From the NCBI GenBank assembly GCA_963803155.1, contig CAWDMN010000038.1, forward strand, positions 50,172 to 114,171: a stretch of DNA of 64,000 nucleotides, written 5' to 3'. Position 1 is the stretch's first letter. Each line of letters begins with the position of its first letter. This document shows, one piece after another, positions 43,717 through 51,684 of this stretch. The DNA comes from CAWDMN01 sp963803155 (GTDB taxonomy: Bacteria > Acidobacteriota > Terriglobia > Versatilivoradales > Versatilivoraceae). The notes beneath the pieces were generated by a model that saw only the letters and a program-made list of their open reading frames with translations, was not told the DNA's origin and did no database searches. The position numbers and the translations under genes are program-made.

Positions 43717-45132
43717 TTATGAAGCCTGACGGATTTTTTGAGCTTTCTCAACGGCCTCTTCAATGCCGCCCACCATGTAAAAGGCCTGTTCGGGCAGATC
43801 ATCGTGTTTGCCTTCGACAATTTCCTTGAATCCCCGAATGGTCTCGGCCAATGGAACGTATTTGCCCTGCAATCCGGTGAACTGAGCCGCCACATTGAAG
43901 GGCTGGGATAAGAACCGCTCGATCCTGCGCGCGCGAGACACCACCAGCTTATCGTCTTCACTCAATTCGTCGATGCCGAGGATGGCAATAATGTCCTGCA
44001 GGTCTTTGTACTTCTGAAGAATCTGTTTTACGGCGCGGGCGGCGTTGTAATGATCATCGCCGATGATGCGCGCATCCAGGATGCGCGAAGTCGAAGCCAG
44101 CGGATCCACGGCGGGATAAATCCCTTTATCCACAATTTGCCGCGAAAGATTAGTGGTGGCATCCAAGTGCGCGAAAGCCGTGGCCGGAGCCGGATCCGTG
44201 TAATCATCCGCGGGCACATAAATGGCTTGAACCGAAGTGATGGATCCCTTCTTGGTGGAGGTGATCCGTTCCTGCAATTCCCCCATCTCCGAGGCCAGGT
44301 TGGGTTGGTATCCCACGGCGGAAGGCATGCGGCCCAACAGAGCGGACACTTCCGAACCGGCTTGGGTAAAGCGGAATATGTTATCGATGAAGAGCAACAC
44401 ATCCTGCCCTTCTTCATCGCGGAAATACTCGGCGACGGTCAACCCAGTCAAACCGACCCGCAGACGGGCGCCGGGGGGTTCCGTCATCTGGCCGTAAATC
44501 AGGGCGGCTTTGCTGATGACACCCGACTGCTTCATTTCCAGCCAGAGATCGTTCCCTTCGCGAGTCCGCTCGCCCACTCCGGAAAACACCGAATATCCGC
44601 CGTGCTTGGTGGCAATGTTGTGGATCAGCTCCATAATGACGACGGTTTTGCCCACTCCGGCGCCACCGAACAGGCCGATCTTTCCGCCTTTCAAGTAAGG
44701 TTCAAGCAAATCCACCACTTTGATGCCGGTCTCGAGCATTTCCAGGCTGGTGTTTTGTTGTTCGAAAGTGGGGGCTGGGCGATGGATGGAATAAGTCTTT
44801 TTCGCATTGACCGGCCCCATCTCATCCACGGGTTGACCAATGACGTTGATAATCCGGCCCAGCGTCTCCGGGCCTACCGGCACGGAAATCGGGCCGCCGG
44901 TGTCGATGGCCTGCATGCCCCGCACCAAGCCATCCGTCGGTTGCATGGAAACGGTGCGCACCCGCCCTTCACCCAAGTGTTGTTCCACTTCGCAGATGAT
45001 GTCGATGGGTTGGGGGACATTGAATCCCTCGCTGATGATGCGCAGCGCCGTATAAATTGGAGGGAGTTTGGCCTCCTCAAATTGAACGTCCACCACCGGA
45101 CCAATGATCTGAACCACTTTTCCTGTATTCAT
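43717..45132 (-). CDS. atpD: ATP synthase beta subunit
   Basis: Catalytic subunit of F1. From ATG 45132 (GGAG six bases upstream) it has 471 residues. The beta-barrel start (GKVVQIIGPVVDVQF), Walker A GGAGVGKT (156-163), the GERTREGNDLW block carrying the catalytic Glu, Walker B VLLFIDNIFRF, and YVPADDYTDPAPATAFAHLD are all intact. The SRILDARIIGDDHY and ELSEDDKLVV segments of the C-terminal helical domain contain the DELSEED-like loop (here IDELSEDDK). Separated from atpG by a spacer with degenerate AATTC repeats and from atpC by a heptamer repeat. Confidence 0.98.
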   Translation of the reverse strand: MNTGKVVQIIGPVVDVQFEEAKLPPIYTALRIISEGFNVPQPIDIICEVEQHLGEGRVRTVSMQPTDGLVRGMQAIDTGGPISVPVGPETLGRIINVIGQPVDEMGPVNAKKTYSIHRPAPTFEQQNTSLEMLETGIKVVDLLEPYLKGGKIGLFGGAGVGKTVVIMELIHNIATKHGGYSVFSGVGERTREGNDLWLEMKQSGVISKAALIYGQMTEPPGARLRVGLTGLTVAEYFRDEEGQDVLLFIDNIFRFTQAGSEVSALLGRMPSAVGYQPNLASEMGELQERITSTKKGSITSVQAIYVPADDYTDPAPATAFAHLDATTNLSRQIVDKGIYPAVDPLASTSRILDARIIGDDHYNAARAVKQILQKYKDLQDIIAILGIDELSEDDKLVVSRARRIERFLSQPFNVAAQFTGLQGKYVPLAETIRGFKEIVEGKHDDLPEQAFYMVGGIEEAVEKAQKIRQAS

Positions 45133-45144
45133 CACAATCTCCAA

Positions 45145-45223
45145 ATGCCGAATTCCGAATTCAGAATTATGAAATCTGAATTGACCCCTGCCACCCTTTT
45201 AATTCAGAATTCACCATTCCTAT
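45145..45223. repeat. Degenerate GAATTC-rich simple sequence in the atpG-atpD spacer
   Basis: The spacer carries successive near-repeats of gaattc/ctgaatt (gaattccgaattcagaattatgaa, tctgaattg, aattcagaattcacc). It has no coding content. Like the AGGTGTC repeat in the next spacer, it is a short-unit expansion confined to the intergenic region. Confidence 0.6.
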
Positions 45224-46081
45224 TTATTCCAAAGCGGCCGCGCCGCTGACAATTTCAATGATCTCCGTGGTGATCTTGGCCTGACGCGCCCGGTTCATGG
45301 TCAACGTCAGGGAATCGATCATATCAATGGCATTTTCCGTGGCGGCGTCCATGGCGGTCATGCGCGCTCCGTGTTCCGCGGCCACTGACTCAATGAATGC
45401 CCGGTAAACCTGGATTTCCACAAACATCGGAATTATCTTGCTGTAAATCTCCGCGGCGGGTTGCTCATAGATGTAATCAATCAAGTTTTCGCCAGGTTCA
45501 GTGGTTTGCCGGGGCAATGGCAGCAACTTTTCCACCACGATGCGCTGCTGCATGACGGATTTGAATTCGTTGTAAAGAAGATAAACCGCATCTACTTGCC
45601 CCGAGGTGAACTCCTGCATCAAAGTTCCCGCGACTGCCCGGGCATCCAGAAAACTAAGCTTGTTCAGTAGATTGATGTGCTCGTGCACCAGCGGGGTAGA
45701 ACGTTTGCGGAAAAAATCGCGCCCTTTTCTTCCGACGCAGTTAAGCGTCACCCCTTGATCCGCATGCTCCTGAATAAAGGCCTGGGCTGTCTTGATAATA
45801 TTGGTATTGAAAGCTCCGCAAAGTCCTTTGTCGGAGGTAACCACCACCAATTGGATCTGTTTCTCTTCCCGTTCTTCTAGCAAAGGATGAGTCTTCACTT
45901 CACTGCGAGCCACCAAGCTGTTGAGAACCGCTTGAAAACGGTTGGCGAAAGGACGGGCATTTAAGACCCGGTCCTGGGCCCGGCGCAGTTTCGCCGCGGA
46001 AACCATTTTCATGGCCTTGGTAATCTGCTGAGTACTTCGCACGGAGCGGATGCGCCGGCGAATATCGAGAACGTTTGGCAT
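45224..46081 (-). CDS. atpG: ATP synthase gamma subunit
   Basis: The central rotor shaft of F1, 285 residues. The N-terminal coiled coil MPNVLDIRRRIRSVRSTQQITKAMKMVSAAKLRRAQ and the C-terminal helix AATENAIDMIDSLTLTMNRARQAKITTEIIEIVSGAAAL are the two family signatures; VVTSDKGLCGAFNTNI lies in the Rossmann-like middle. Length is normal. It follows atpA by 67 bases. The ribosome site is weak. There is no redox-regulatory Cys insertion of the chloroplast type. Confidence 0.97.
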   Translation of the reverse strand: MPNVLDIRRRIRSVRSTQQITKAMKMVSAAKLRRAQDRVLNARPFANRFQAVLNSLVARSEVKTHPLLEEREEKQIQLVVVTSDKGLCGAFNTNIIKTAQAFIQEHADQGVTLNCVGRKGRDFFRKRSTPLVHEHINLLNKLSFLDARAVAGTLMQEFTSGQVDAVYLLYNEFKSVMQQRIVVEKLLPLPRQTTEPGENLIDYIYEQPAAEIYSKIIPMFVEIQVYRAFIESVAAEHGARMTAMDAATENAIDMIDSLTLTMNRARQAKITTEIIEIVSGAAALE

Positions 46082-46148
46082 GATGACTTAACAACCCTGT
46101 GACACGGTGGATTTTTCACCCCAGCCAACACTGGCCAGAGCCACCCCA

Positions 46149-47681
46149 TTAAGCCGAGGTCTTGGAACCGCGCTCGGCGATAAATTTCTCTTTAAACTCG
46201 TCCAACACTTTGCGCAGTTCTTTCCGCAAATCGTCGTCAAACTGCTTCTTTTCCGCCAGCTTTTTGGCCACGCCGGGACAATTGTTATCGACGAAACGGT
46301 AGAACTCCCCTTCGAAGGTCAGACACTCGGAGATTTCCAGGCTGTCGAGATATCCGTTAGTGGCCGCGAAAATAATCATGATCTGTTTTTCCACGGGCAG
46401 GGGCTTGTATTGCCCCTGTTTGAGCACCTCGGTCAAGCGCTGGCCGCGGGCCAATTGGGCGGCGGAGGCCTTGTCGAGGTCGCTTCCGAATTGCGCAAAG
46501 GCCGCCAACTCGCGGTATTGGGCCAATTCCAGACGCAAGGTTCCGGCAATCTGGCGCATGGCCTTCACTTGGGCATTTCCACCGACTCGGGACACAGAAA
46601 GACCCACGTTAATGGCGGGACGAATGCCTGAATGGAACAAGTCGGATTCCAGGTAAATTTGCCCGTCGGTGATGGAAATCACGTTGGTGGGGATGTAAGC
46701 CGAAACGTCGCCGGCTTGAGTTTCAATCACCGGCAAGGCCGTCAAGGAACCACCTCCCCGGGCATCGCTCAGTTTGGCGGCCCGTTCCAACAGCCGGGAA
46801 TGGAGGTAGAAGACATCGCCGGGGAAAGCTTCACGCCCTGGAGGACGGCGCAACAGCAAGGAGATTTCTCGATAGGACGCCGCATGCTTCGAAAGATCGT
46901 CATAAATGCAGAGGACATGCTTGCCTTGGTCGCGGAAATACTCGCCAATGGCGCATCCGGCATAAGGAGCGATGTATTGGGTGGGGGCGGGATCGGAGGC
47001 CGAAGCCGCAACCACGATCGTATAATCCATGGCCTCATATTCGGTCAGGGTTTTGACCACTTGGGCGATGGTGGAACGTTTCTGTCCAATGGCCACGTAA
47101 ATACAGATCACATCGCCACCCTTCTGGTTAATAATGGTGTCGATGGCCACGGCGGTTTTCCCAGTCTGGCGGTCGCCGATAATCAATTCCCTCTGGCCCC
47201 GCCCGATCGGGGTCATGGCATCGATGGATTTTAAGCCCGTCTGCAAAGGCTCTTTCACGGGCTGGCGATCCACAATCCCAGGGGCAATTCGTTCAATGGG
47301 GTTGAAAGTCTCGCTGGCAATGGGGCCCTTTCCATCCAAGGGGCGTCCCAGAGCATCCACCACGCGCCCCAGAACCGCTTCACCGACCGGCACCGACATG
47401 ATGCGCTGAGTTCGCTTGACAAGGTCGCCTTCTTTAATTTCGGCCGGATCCCCCATCAACACAGCGCCCACCTGGTCTTCTTCCAAGTTCAGGGCAATTC
47501 CGGCTACACCGTGAGGAAACTCCAGGAGTTCGCCAGACATCACCTTCTCCAACCCATGGATCCGCGCGATTCCATCACCCGTGGAAATCACCGTGCCAAC
47601 CTCGCTCACCACCAAATCGGAGCTATAGTCTTGAATTTGGGCTCGAATAATTTGACTGATCTCTTCCGCTTTAATATCCAT
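46149..47681 (-). CDS. atpA: ATP synthase alpha subunit
   Basis: Non-catalytic nucleotide-binding subunit of F1, 510 residues from ATG 47681 (GGAG six bases upstream; ATG 47687 is two codons earlier). Motifs: EVGTVISTGDGIARIHGL (27-44), Walker A GDRQTGKT (169-176), VCIYVAIGQKRST, LCIYDDLSKHAASYREISLLLRRPPGREAFPGDVFYLHSRLLERAAKL-type core and PAINVGLSVSRVGG, which supplies the arginine finger. It starts 33 bases after atpH. No unusual residue was noticed. Confidence 0.98.
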   Translation of the reverse strand: MDIKAEEISQIIRAQIQDYSSDLVVSEVGTVISTGDGIARIHGLEKVMSGELLEFPHGVAGIALNLEEDQVGAVLMGDPAEIKEGDLVKRTQRIMSVPVGEAVLGRVVDALGRPLDGKGPIASETFNPIERIAPGIVDRQPVKEPLQTGLKSIDAMTPIGRGQRELIIGDRQTGKTAVAIDTIINQKGGDVICIYVAIGQKRSTIAQVVKTLTEYEAMDYTIVVAASASDPAPTQYIAPYAGCAIGEYFRDQGKHVLCIYDDLSKHAASYREISLLLRRPPGREAFPGDVFYLHSRLLERAAKLSDARGGGSLTALPVIETQAGDVSAYIPTNVISITDGQIYLESDLFHSGIRPAINVGLSVSRVGGNAQVKAMRQIAGTLRLELAQYRELAAFAQFGSDLDKASAAQLARGQRLTEVLKQGQYKPLPVEKQIMIIFAATNGYLDSLEISECLTFEGEFYRFVDNNCPGVAKKLAEKKQFDDDLRKELRKVLDEFKEKFIAERGSKTSA

Positions 47682-47714
47682 TTCCATCTCCAGAATAACC
47701 GAGAGAATTGCTTA

Positions 47715-48248
47715 CTATGCGCTCAGACGATTTTTGAGTGAATTCAGCTGCTGGCGCACCGAGCCATCATAGATGGTGTCGCCGATCCGAGTCACCACTC
47801 CGCCAATCAAAGAAGGGTCCGGCTGAACCTTTAGCTGTACCTTCCGGCTGGTCAGCTTTTCCAGTTGGGCAACCAGTCGGGCCTGTGTCTGGCCATCCAC
47901 CTCGAGGGCGCTAGTGACATCAACCCGAACCACTCCCAGGCGATCGTTGAGGAATTGGTAGAAAGCCGCCCTGATTTCATCGAAATAACCCATCCGGTAA
48001 TTGTCGATCAAAATCAAAATAAAATTGGCAGTAGCGGGGCAGAAAGCAAGTTTACGAAGAATTTCCACGGTCACCGCATTTTTCTTGATCGCGGGGATCG
48101 CGGGGTTGGCGTAAAGCTGATGCAATTCCCGGTTATCTCGCAATAACTGATCAAACCGGTCCAGTTCCCGGCCCACCTGCTCGTGCAGTCCCTGGGAAAA
48201 ACTCACGTCCACTAATGCTTTGGCATATCGATTGGCAATTGCGGCCAA
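47715..48248 (-). CDS. atpH: ATP synthase delta subunit (OSCP)
   Basis: 177 residues that clamp the peripheral stalk to the top of F1. The start is TTG 48248 with GGGAG nine bases upstream. The helical N-domain begins AAIANRYAKALVDVSFSQG, as in the family, and the C-terminal signature LKVQPDPSLIGGVVTRIGDTIYDGSVRQQLNSLKNRL is complete. A spacer of 198 bases separates it from atpF, large for this operon and without recognisable features. Confidence 0.95.
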   Translation of the reverse strand: MAAIANRYAKALVDVSFSQGLHEQVGRELDRFDQLLRDNRELHQLYANPAIPAIKKNAVTVEILRKLAFCPATANFILILIDNYRMGYFDEIRAAFYQFLNDRLGVVRVDVTSALEVDGQTQARLVAQLEKLTSRKVQLKVQPDPSLIGGVVTRIGDTIYDGSVRQQLNSLKNRLSA

Positions 48249-48446
48249 GGTACTTACTCCCGAGAGCTAAATGTAAAAAGCATGAGGCAGAGATGGTTTG
48301 CCGAAGCGTCCGTTTCCGCGATAATGTTGCATTGGGCGGCACGTTCAGCAATGGTGTCCCGGCGTCAGGCAATTTTGCGGCTGGCTCCCCACATATAAAT
48401 ATTCAATTTCGCCGCGCAGTCCCAAATCGCGCGGGCAGAATTTAAT

Positions 48447-49094
48447 TCAATTCCAAGTGGAGCCCAAACCTTCCACGAACCGCTCCACGATTTTCTTGTG
48501 CTCATCCGGGCCGATGGCGCTTTTTAACCGCTGCTCGGCCATTTGTACGGCCAGTTCCGCCACGTGGCCTTTCAACTCGAGCCGTGCCGCTTTGCGGATA
48601 CCCTCGATCTCCAGGCTGGTCATTTCCAAAATCTTTCGAGCTTCCATGCGGGCGCCTTCCAGAATTCGCACCCGTTCTTCTTCCGCCTGCTGCAACGCTT
48701 CCGCTTTCAGCTGACGAATATCCTCATTCATTCCGGCCAAACGGCTCTCCACTTCAGCGAGTTTGTCTTGTGCTTTACTCCGCGCTTCGGCAGCCATGGC
48801 CAGCCCCTCTTCGATTTCCTGTCGCCGGGATTCCAAAAAATTGAGCAACGGCTTGCGGAGTTTCCACCCCAATCCGCCAAAAAGGATCACGAAGTTGATC
48901 CATTTAAATACAATATTCCATGGGCTTCCCCCATGATGTTGAGCGGACTGTCCCTCCGCCACGGGGGGCGGGGTCTCTGAGTGTTGGGCAGACAAATTCA
49001 GACAAAGGGTCCAACTGGCCAGCAGCAAAAAAGCCAGCGCCAGAATAGAGATTTTGACTGTCCGGTTAGCGTAAAACGGCTTTGACGATTCCAT
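48447..49094 (-). CDS. atpF: ATP synthase b subunit with extra N-terminal signal-like segment
   Basis: Peripheral-stalk subunit. From ATG 49094, which overlaps the b' gene by 29 bases, it has 215 residues. The normal membrane helix is PWNIVFKWINFVILFGGLGWKL, followed by PLLNFLESRRQEIEEGLAMAAEARSKAQ and a long charged coiled coil to the C-terminus (IGPDEHKKIVERFVEGLG). Ahead of it is an additional hydrophobic stretch (SILALAFLLLASWTLCLNLSAQ) and a Pro/His-rich linker, which looks like a cleavable signal peptide. The ribosome site is weak and the exact start uncertain. The paired b' gene lies immediately upstream. Confidence 0.9.
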   Translation of the reverse strand: MESSKPFYANRTVKISILALAFLLLASWTLCLNLSAQHSETPPPVAEGQSAQHHGGSPWNIVFKWINFVILFGGLGWKLRKPLLNFLESRRQEIEEGLAMAAEARSKAQDKLAEVESRLAGMNEDIRQLKAEALQQAEEERVRILEGARMEARKILEMTSLEIEGIRKAARLELKGHVAELAVQMAEQRLKSAIGPDEHKKIVERFVEGLGSTWN

Positions 49095-49488
49095 CGGCGA
49101 TGCTCGCAACTTCAGTCTCAAGGGTTTGTTTGGCGGCAGCCACCTGGCCGCGAATTTCATCGCGCGCCGAGGCGACCTGATTTTCGGCTTTGGCACGGCC
49201 TTCGGCAACAATTTCAGTGCGCATCTTCACGGCATCCACCCGGAATTTTTCTTGCTCGCGATAGCTTTCCATCCGGGCCTTCTTCACGGCTTCCTGATAG
49301 CTTTGACTTAACTCATCACATCGGACCAGTTTGTTCTGAGCTTCTTCCTGTCCGCCATTGATGGCAGAATCCCGATCTTCAAGGATCCGGTTGATGGGTC
49401 CAAAGAGATATTTGCTGAAAATGAAGTAGAGACCATAAACCATAATCATGACGAGAATTATAGAGAGGTCAGGACTCAGTGCACTCAT
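49066..49488 (-). CDS. atpF': ATP synthase b' subunit
   Basis: A 140-residue second b-type subunit: one N-terminal helix (LSIILVMIMVYGLYFIFSKYLFGPINRILEDRD) and a helical stalk (NKLVRCDELSQSYQEAVKKARMESYREQEKF ... VAAAKQTLETEVASIADGIVKAVL). b/b' pairs replace the b homodimer in cyanobacteria, purple bacteria and several other phyla. It is the first visible gene of the operon; no atpB (a subunit) or atpE (c subunit) precedes it, since the next gene upstream is trxB on the opposite strand. The F0 membrane part must therefore be encoded elsewhere. Confidence 0.92.
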   Translation of the reverse strand: MSALSPDLSIILVMIMVYGLYFIFSKYLFGPINRILEDRDSAINGGQEEAQNKLVRCDELSQSYQEAVKKARMESYREQEKFRVDAVKMRTEIVAEGRAKAENQVASARDEIRGQVAAAKQTLETEVASIADGIVKAVLR

Positions 49489-49664
49489 TTTTGCGGAACC
49501 TTTGTTTGAGGTCTTGCTTGAGAAGCTTTGAAAGAAGTCCTACTAGCTTCAAAAGTTTGATTTTTTATCATACAAGGGGGCATGGGTCAAGGGAATTCCC
49601 GCAAAAGGAATCTCTTGAAATTGTCCCCGAAACAAAGGGAATCCCATTTGTACTCATAGGATCG

Positions 49665-49687
49665 AACGCAGGAATGCCTGCGTTTTT
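49665..49687 (+). terminator. Terminator-like hairpin upstream of trxB
   Basis: AACGCAGG (49665-49672) pairs perfectly with CCTGCGTT (49677-49684) across AATG, and the 3' arm runs into five T's (49683-49687). In the plus direction this is the form of an intrinsic terminator, yet no plus-strand gene precedes it. It could end a short RNA or act as a leader attenuator of trxB, 140 bases downstream. Confidence 0.55.
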
Positions 49688-49814
49688 GTCAGGAAATTAT
49701 TGCCGTATATCCGCATCGATCCTGCCCGAAAACTCGATCCGAATTGAATTCCATTCGGGCAAACGCCGCGCTCATGTTAAGATGAATTTCTTTTGGGATG
49801 ATGTCATCATTTTA

Positions 49815-49824
49815 GGGGGGGGGG
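49815..49824 (+). promoter_or_regulatory. G10 homopolymer at the trxB ribosome-binding site
   Basis: Ten consecutive G's end four bases before ATG 49829, in the Shine-Dalgarno position. Length changes by slippage would alter spacing and perhaps translation of trxB. Confidence 0.7.
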
Positions 49825-49828
49825 AAAC

Positions 49829-50749
49829 ATGCGAAACGTTGTCATCATTGGATCTGGACCAGCGGGATACACGGCAGCCCTATACACCGCCCGGGCAAGT
49901 TTGAACCCTCTGCTCATCGAAGGAATGCAAATTGGCGGACAATTGTCCATAACGACGGAAGTTGAAAATTTCCCTGGTTTTCCGGATGGAGTGATGGGGC
50001 CTGCCTTGATGGACTCAATGCGCACCCAAGCTCTCAAGTTCGGAACCGACATTATTTCTGGGGTAGCCACCCGCGTCGATCTATCCAAGCGTCCGTTTAC
50101 CATCACCACCGACGATCAGGAGATACAGGCGGCGGCACTGATTATCGCCACCGGAGCTACTTCCCGAATGATTGGGTTGGAATCGGAGAAGAGGCTGATC
50201 GGATATGGGGTTTCCACTTGTGCAACTTGCGACGGCTTTTTCTTCCGCGGCAAAGAGATTGTAGTTGTGGGCGGTGGCGATTCCGCTTTGGAAGAGGCCA
50301 TCTTCCTGACCAAGTTTGCCAGCAAGGTCTCTCTCATTCATCGCCGCGATCAATTGCGCGCTTCGAAAATCATGCAGGAAAAATCCTTCAACAATCCCAA
50401 AATCGCTTTTATATGGGATACGGTGGTTGATGAAATCTACGATGTGCAGGCGCGTAATGTCACAGGTGTGCGGCTAAAAAATGTCAAGACAGCCCAACTG
50501 ACCGACTTTAAAACAGACGGTGTATTTGTGGCCATCGGACATGTTCCGAATACACAGATTTTCCAGGGCCAGCTCGAAATGAATGGAAACGGCTACATTA
50601 TCACCCAGGGCGGCACCAAAACCAGCGTCCCGGGCGTTTTCGCCGCGGGAGATGTACAAGATCATGTTTACCGCCAGGCTATTACTTCCGCCGGCTCAGG
50701 ATGCATGGCCGCCATTGATGCCGAACGCTTCCTGGAACAAAGTCACTAA
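49829..50749 (+). CDS. trxB: Thioredoxin reductase
   Basis: NADPH-dependent flavoenzyme reducing thioredoxin in the cytoplasm. The 306 residues have the FAD dinucleotide motif VVIIGSGPAGYTAA (4-17), GGQLSITTEVENFPGF, the redox-active CATC (131-134) in STCATCDGFFF, the NADPH motif VVVGGGDSALEEA, HRRDQLRAS, and the C-terminal FAD block VPGVFAAGDVQDHVYRQAITSAGSGCMAA. All match low-molecular-weight bacterial TrxB. It stands alone on the plus strand, with a G10 ribosome-site region and a terminator-like hairpin in its leader. Confidence 0.96.
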   Translation: MRNVVIIGSGPAGYTAALYTARASLNPLLIEGMQIGGQLSITTEVENFPGFPDGVMGPALMDSMRTQALKFGTDIISGVATRVDLSKRPFTITTDDQEIQAAALIIATGATSRMIGLESEKRLIGYGVSTCATCDGFFFRGKEIVVVGGGDSALEEAIFLTKFASKVSLIHRRDQLRASKIMQEKSFNNPKIAFIWDTVVDEIYDVQARNVTGVRLKNVKTAQLTDFKTDGVFVAIGHVPNTQIFQGQLEMNGNGYIITQGGTKTSVPGVFAAGDVQDHVYRQAITSAGSGCMAAIDAERFLEQSH

Positions 50750-50806
50750 TTCTGCTTCGTTGATTTACCTCTCCTTTCCCGACCTGTTGGCATTGTGGCA
50801 GCCCCG

Positions 50807-50990
50807 GACAGTGGCAAAGGCGGAAGATCGCGGCACGAGGGGAGGGCGGACCTGTGGCTTAGGCGGACTCCGCTTGCCGAACCGGTCTGGGTAGAGATGG
50901 CACAAACCAAGCGAGTGGCTCGGCGGGAGCCTCGCCCTCCCATGCATTTCATCCCATGGCACACTCCCTATCCTGTCGTGCTTTGAAAAA
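50807..50990 (+). repeat. Dispersed repeat R2, copy 2
   Basis: This fills much of the 373-base gap between trxB and mutT. The block 50917-50941 is identical to 8593-8617, upstream text (gaagatcg.gg, gcggactc) also matches copy 1, and the right part (cccatgcatttcatcccatggcacactccc) matches the inverted copy near 39770-39800. Open frames through it are not genes. Confidence 0.75.
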
Positions 50991-51122
50991 CACCCGGCTC
51001 CATATATTTTTATTACGAAGTCCATGGGATCGTCTATTATATGCCGTTCAGTAGAATCGGGGCACTAGTCGGTAACCAAGCTAATTCCCGCGTTTCCAAA
51101 AGAGTCGATGCGGAGGGGCAAC

Positions 51123-51524
51123 ATGCTTAAGCCTCATATTGAGGTAGCCGCGGGCATCATCAGAAGAGGAGGACAAATCTTAATTTCCCAACGTGGCGGG
51201 AATTCGCACTTGGCGGGATATTGGGAATTTCCCGGGGGAAAAAGAAAAAGCGGGGAGAGTTTTGAGGAATGCTTGATTCGCGAAATTAGGGAAGAGCTGA
51301 ATATCGATGTGGCTATCGAACGTTTGTTCGAAGAAATCACTTACGAGTATTCCGAAAAAATTGTCACTCTGCACTTCTTCCTCTGTACGGTTCAGATGGG
51401 GGACGTTAAAGCCATGGAAGGACAATCCTATGCTTGGGCTGAAATAGCCGCACTTTCACAATACACTTTCCCGCCGGCTGATCGGGCAGTCCTCATCAAG
51501 CTTCAGCAAACCTTGATTCCCTAA
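51123..51524 (+). CDS. mutT: NUDIX hydrolase, MutT-like 8-oxo-dGTP diphosphatase
   Basis: 133 residues from ATG 51123, with GGAGGGG eight bases before it. The Nudix box is complete: GKRKSGESFEECLIREIREEL, that is Gly-x5-Glu-x7-Arg-Glu-Ile-x-Glu-Glu (about residues 40-60). AAGIIRRGGQILISQR and GYWEFPGGK before it match MutT proteins that remove oxidised dGTP, and the C-terminal YAWAEIAALSQYTFPPADRAVL matches the MutT tail. It convergently faces proline dehydrogenase. Other Nudix specificities are possible, but the length and flanking motifs favour MutT. Confidence 0.85.
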   Translation: MLKPHIEVAAGIIRRGGQILISQRGGNSHLAGYWEFPGGKRKSGESFEECLIREIREELNIDVAIERLFEEITYEYSEKIVTLHFFLCTVQMGDVKAMEGQSYAWAEIAALSQYTFPPADRAVLIKLQQTLIP

Positions 51525-51684
51525 TGCATTGGGACGGAGAAAAACAAAAATCAGCAAAAATTCACCAGTCTGAGATATCGCGGATAAAACTCCCCGACCG
51601 GGCTAAACTCGCGGGATCTCAAAACACAGCCTCAATTACTCGCACCATCAAAGGCATGCCAAATCGCAAGCTCAACCATTCCCA

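Larger units (their letters stand above)
49489..49828. promoter_or_regulatory. Divergent promoter region atpF'-trxB
   Basis: 340 bases between divergently transcribed genes. It must contain the atp promoter at the left and the trxB promoter at the right. No gene is supported. Notable features are a TTTGAA...TTCAAA inverted word pair around 49525-49555, the terminator-like hairpin at 49665-49687 and a G10 run directly before trxB. Confidence 0.5.

Noticed and set aside
44050..45249. Long plus-strand open frame antisense to atpD
   Set aside because: It mirrors the highly conserved atpD codons in the opposite strand; no ribosome site or domain.
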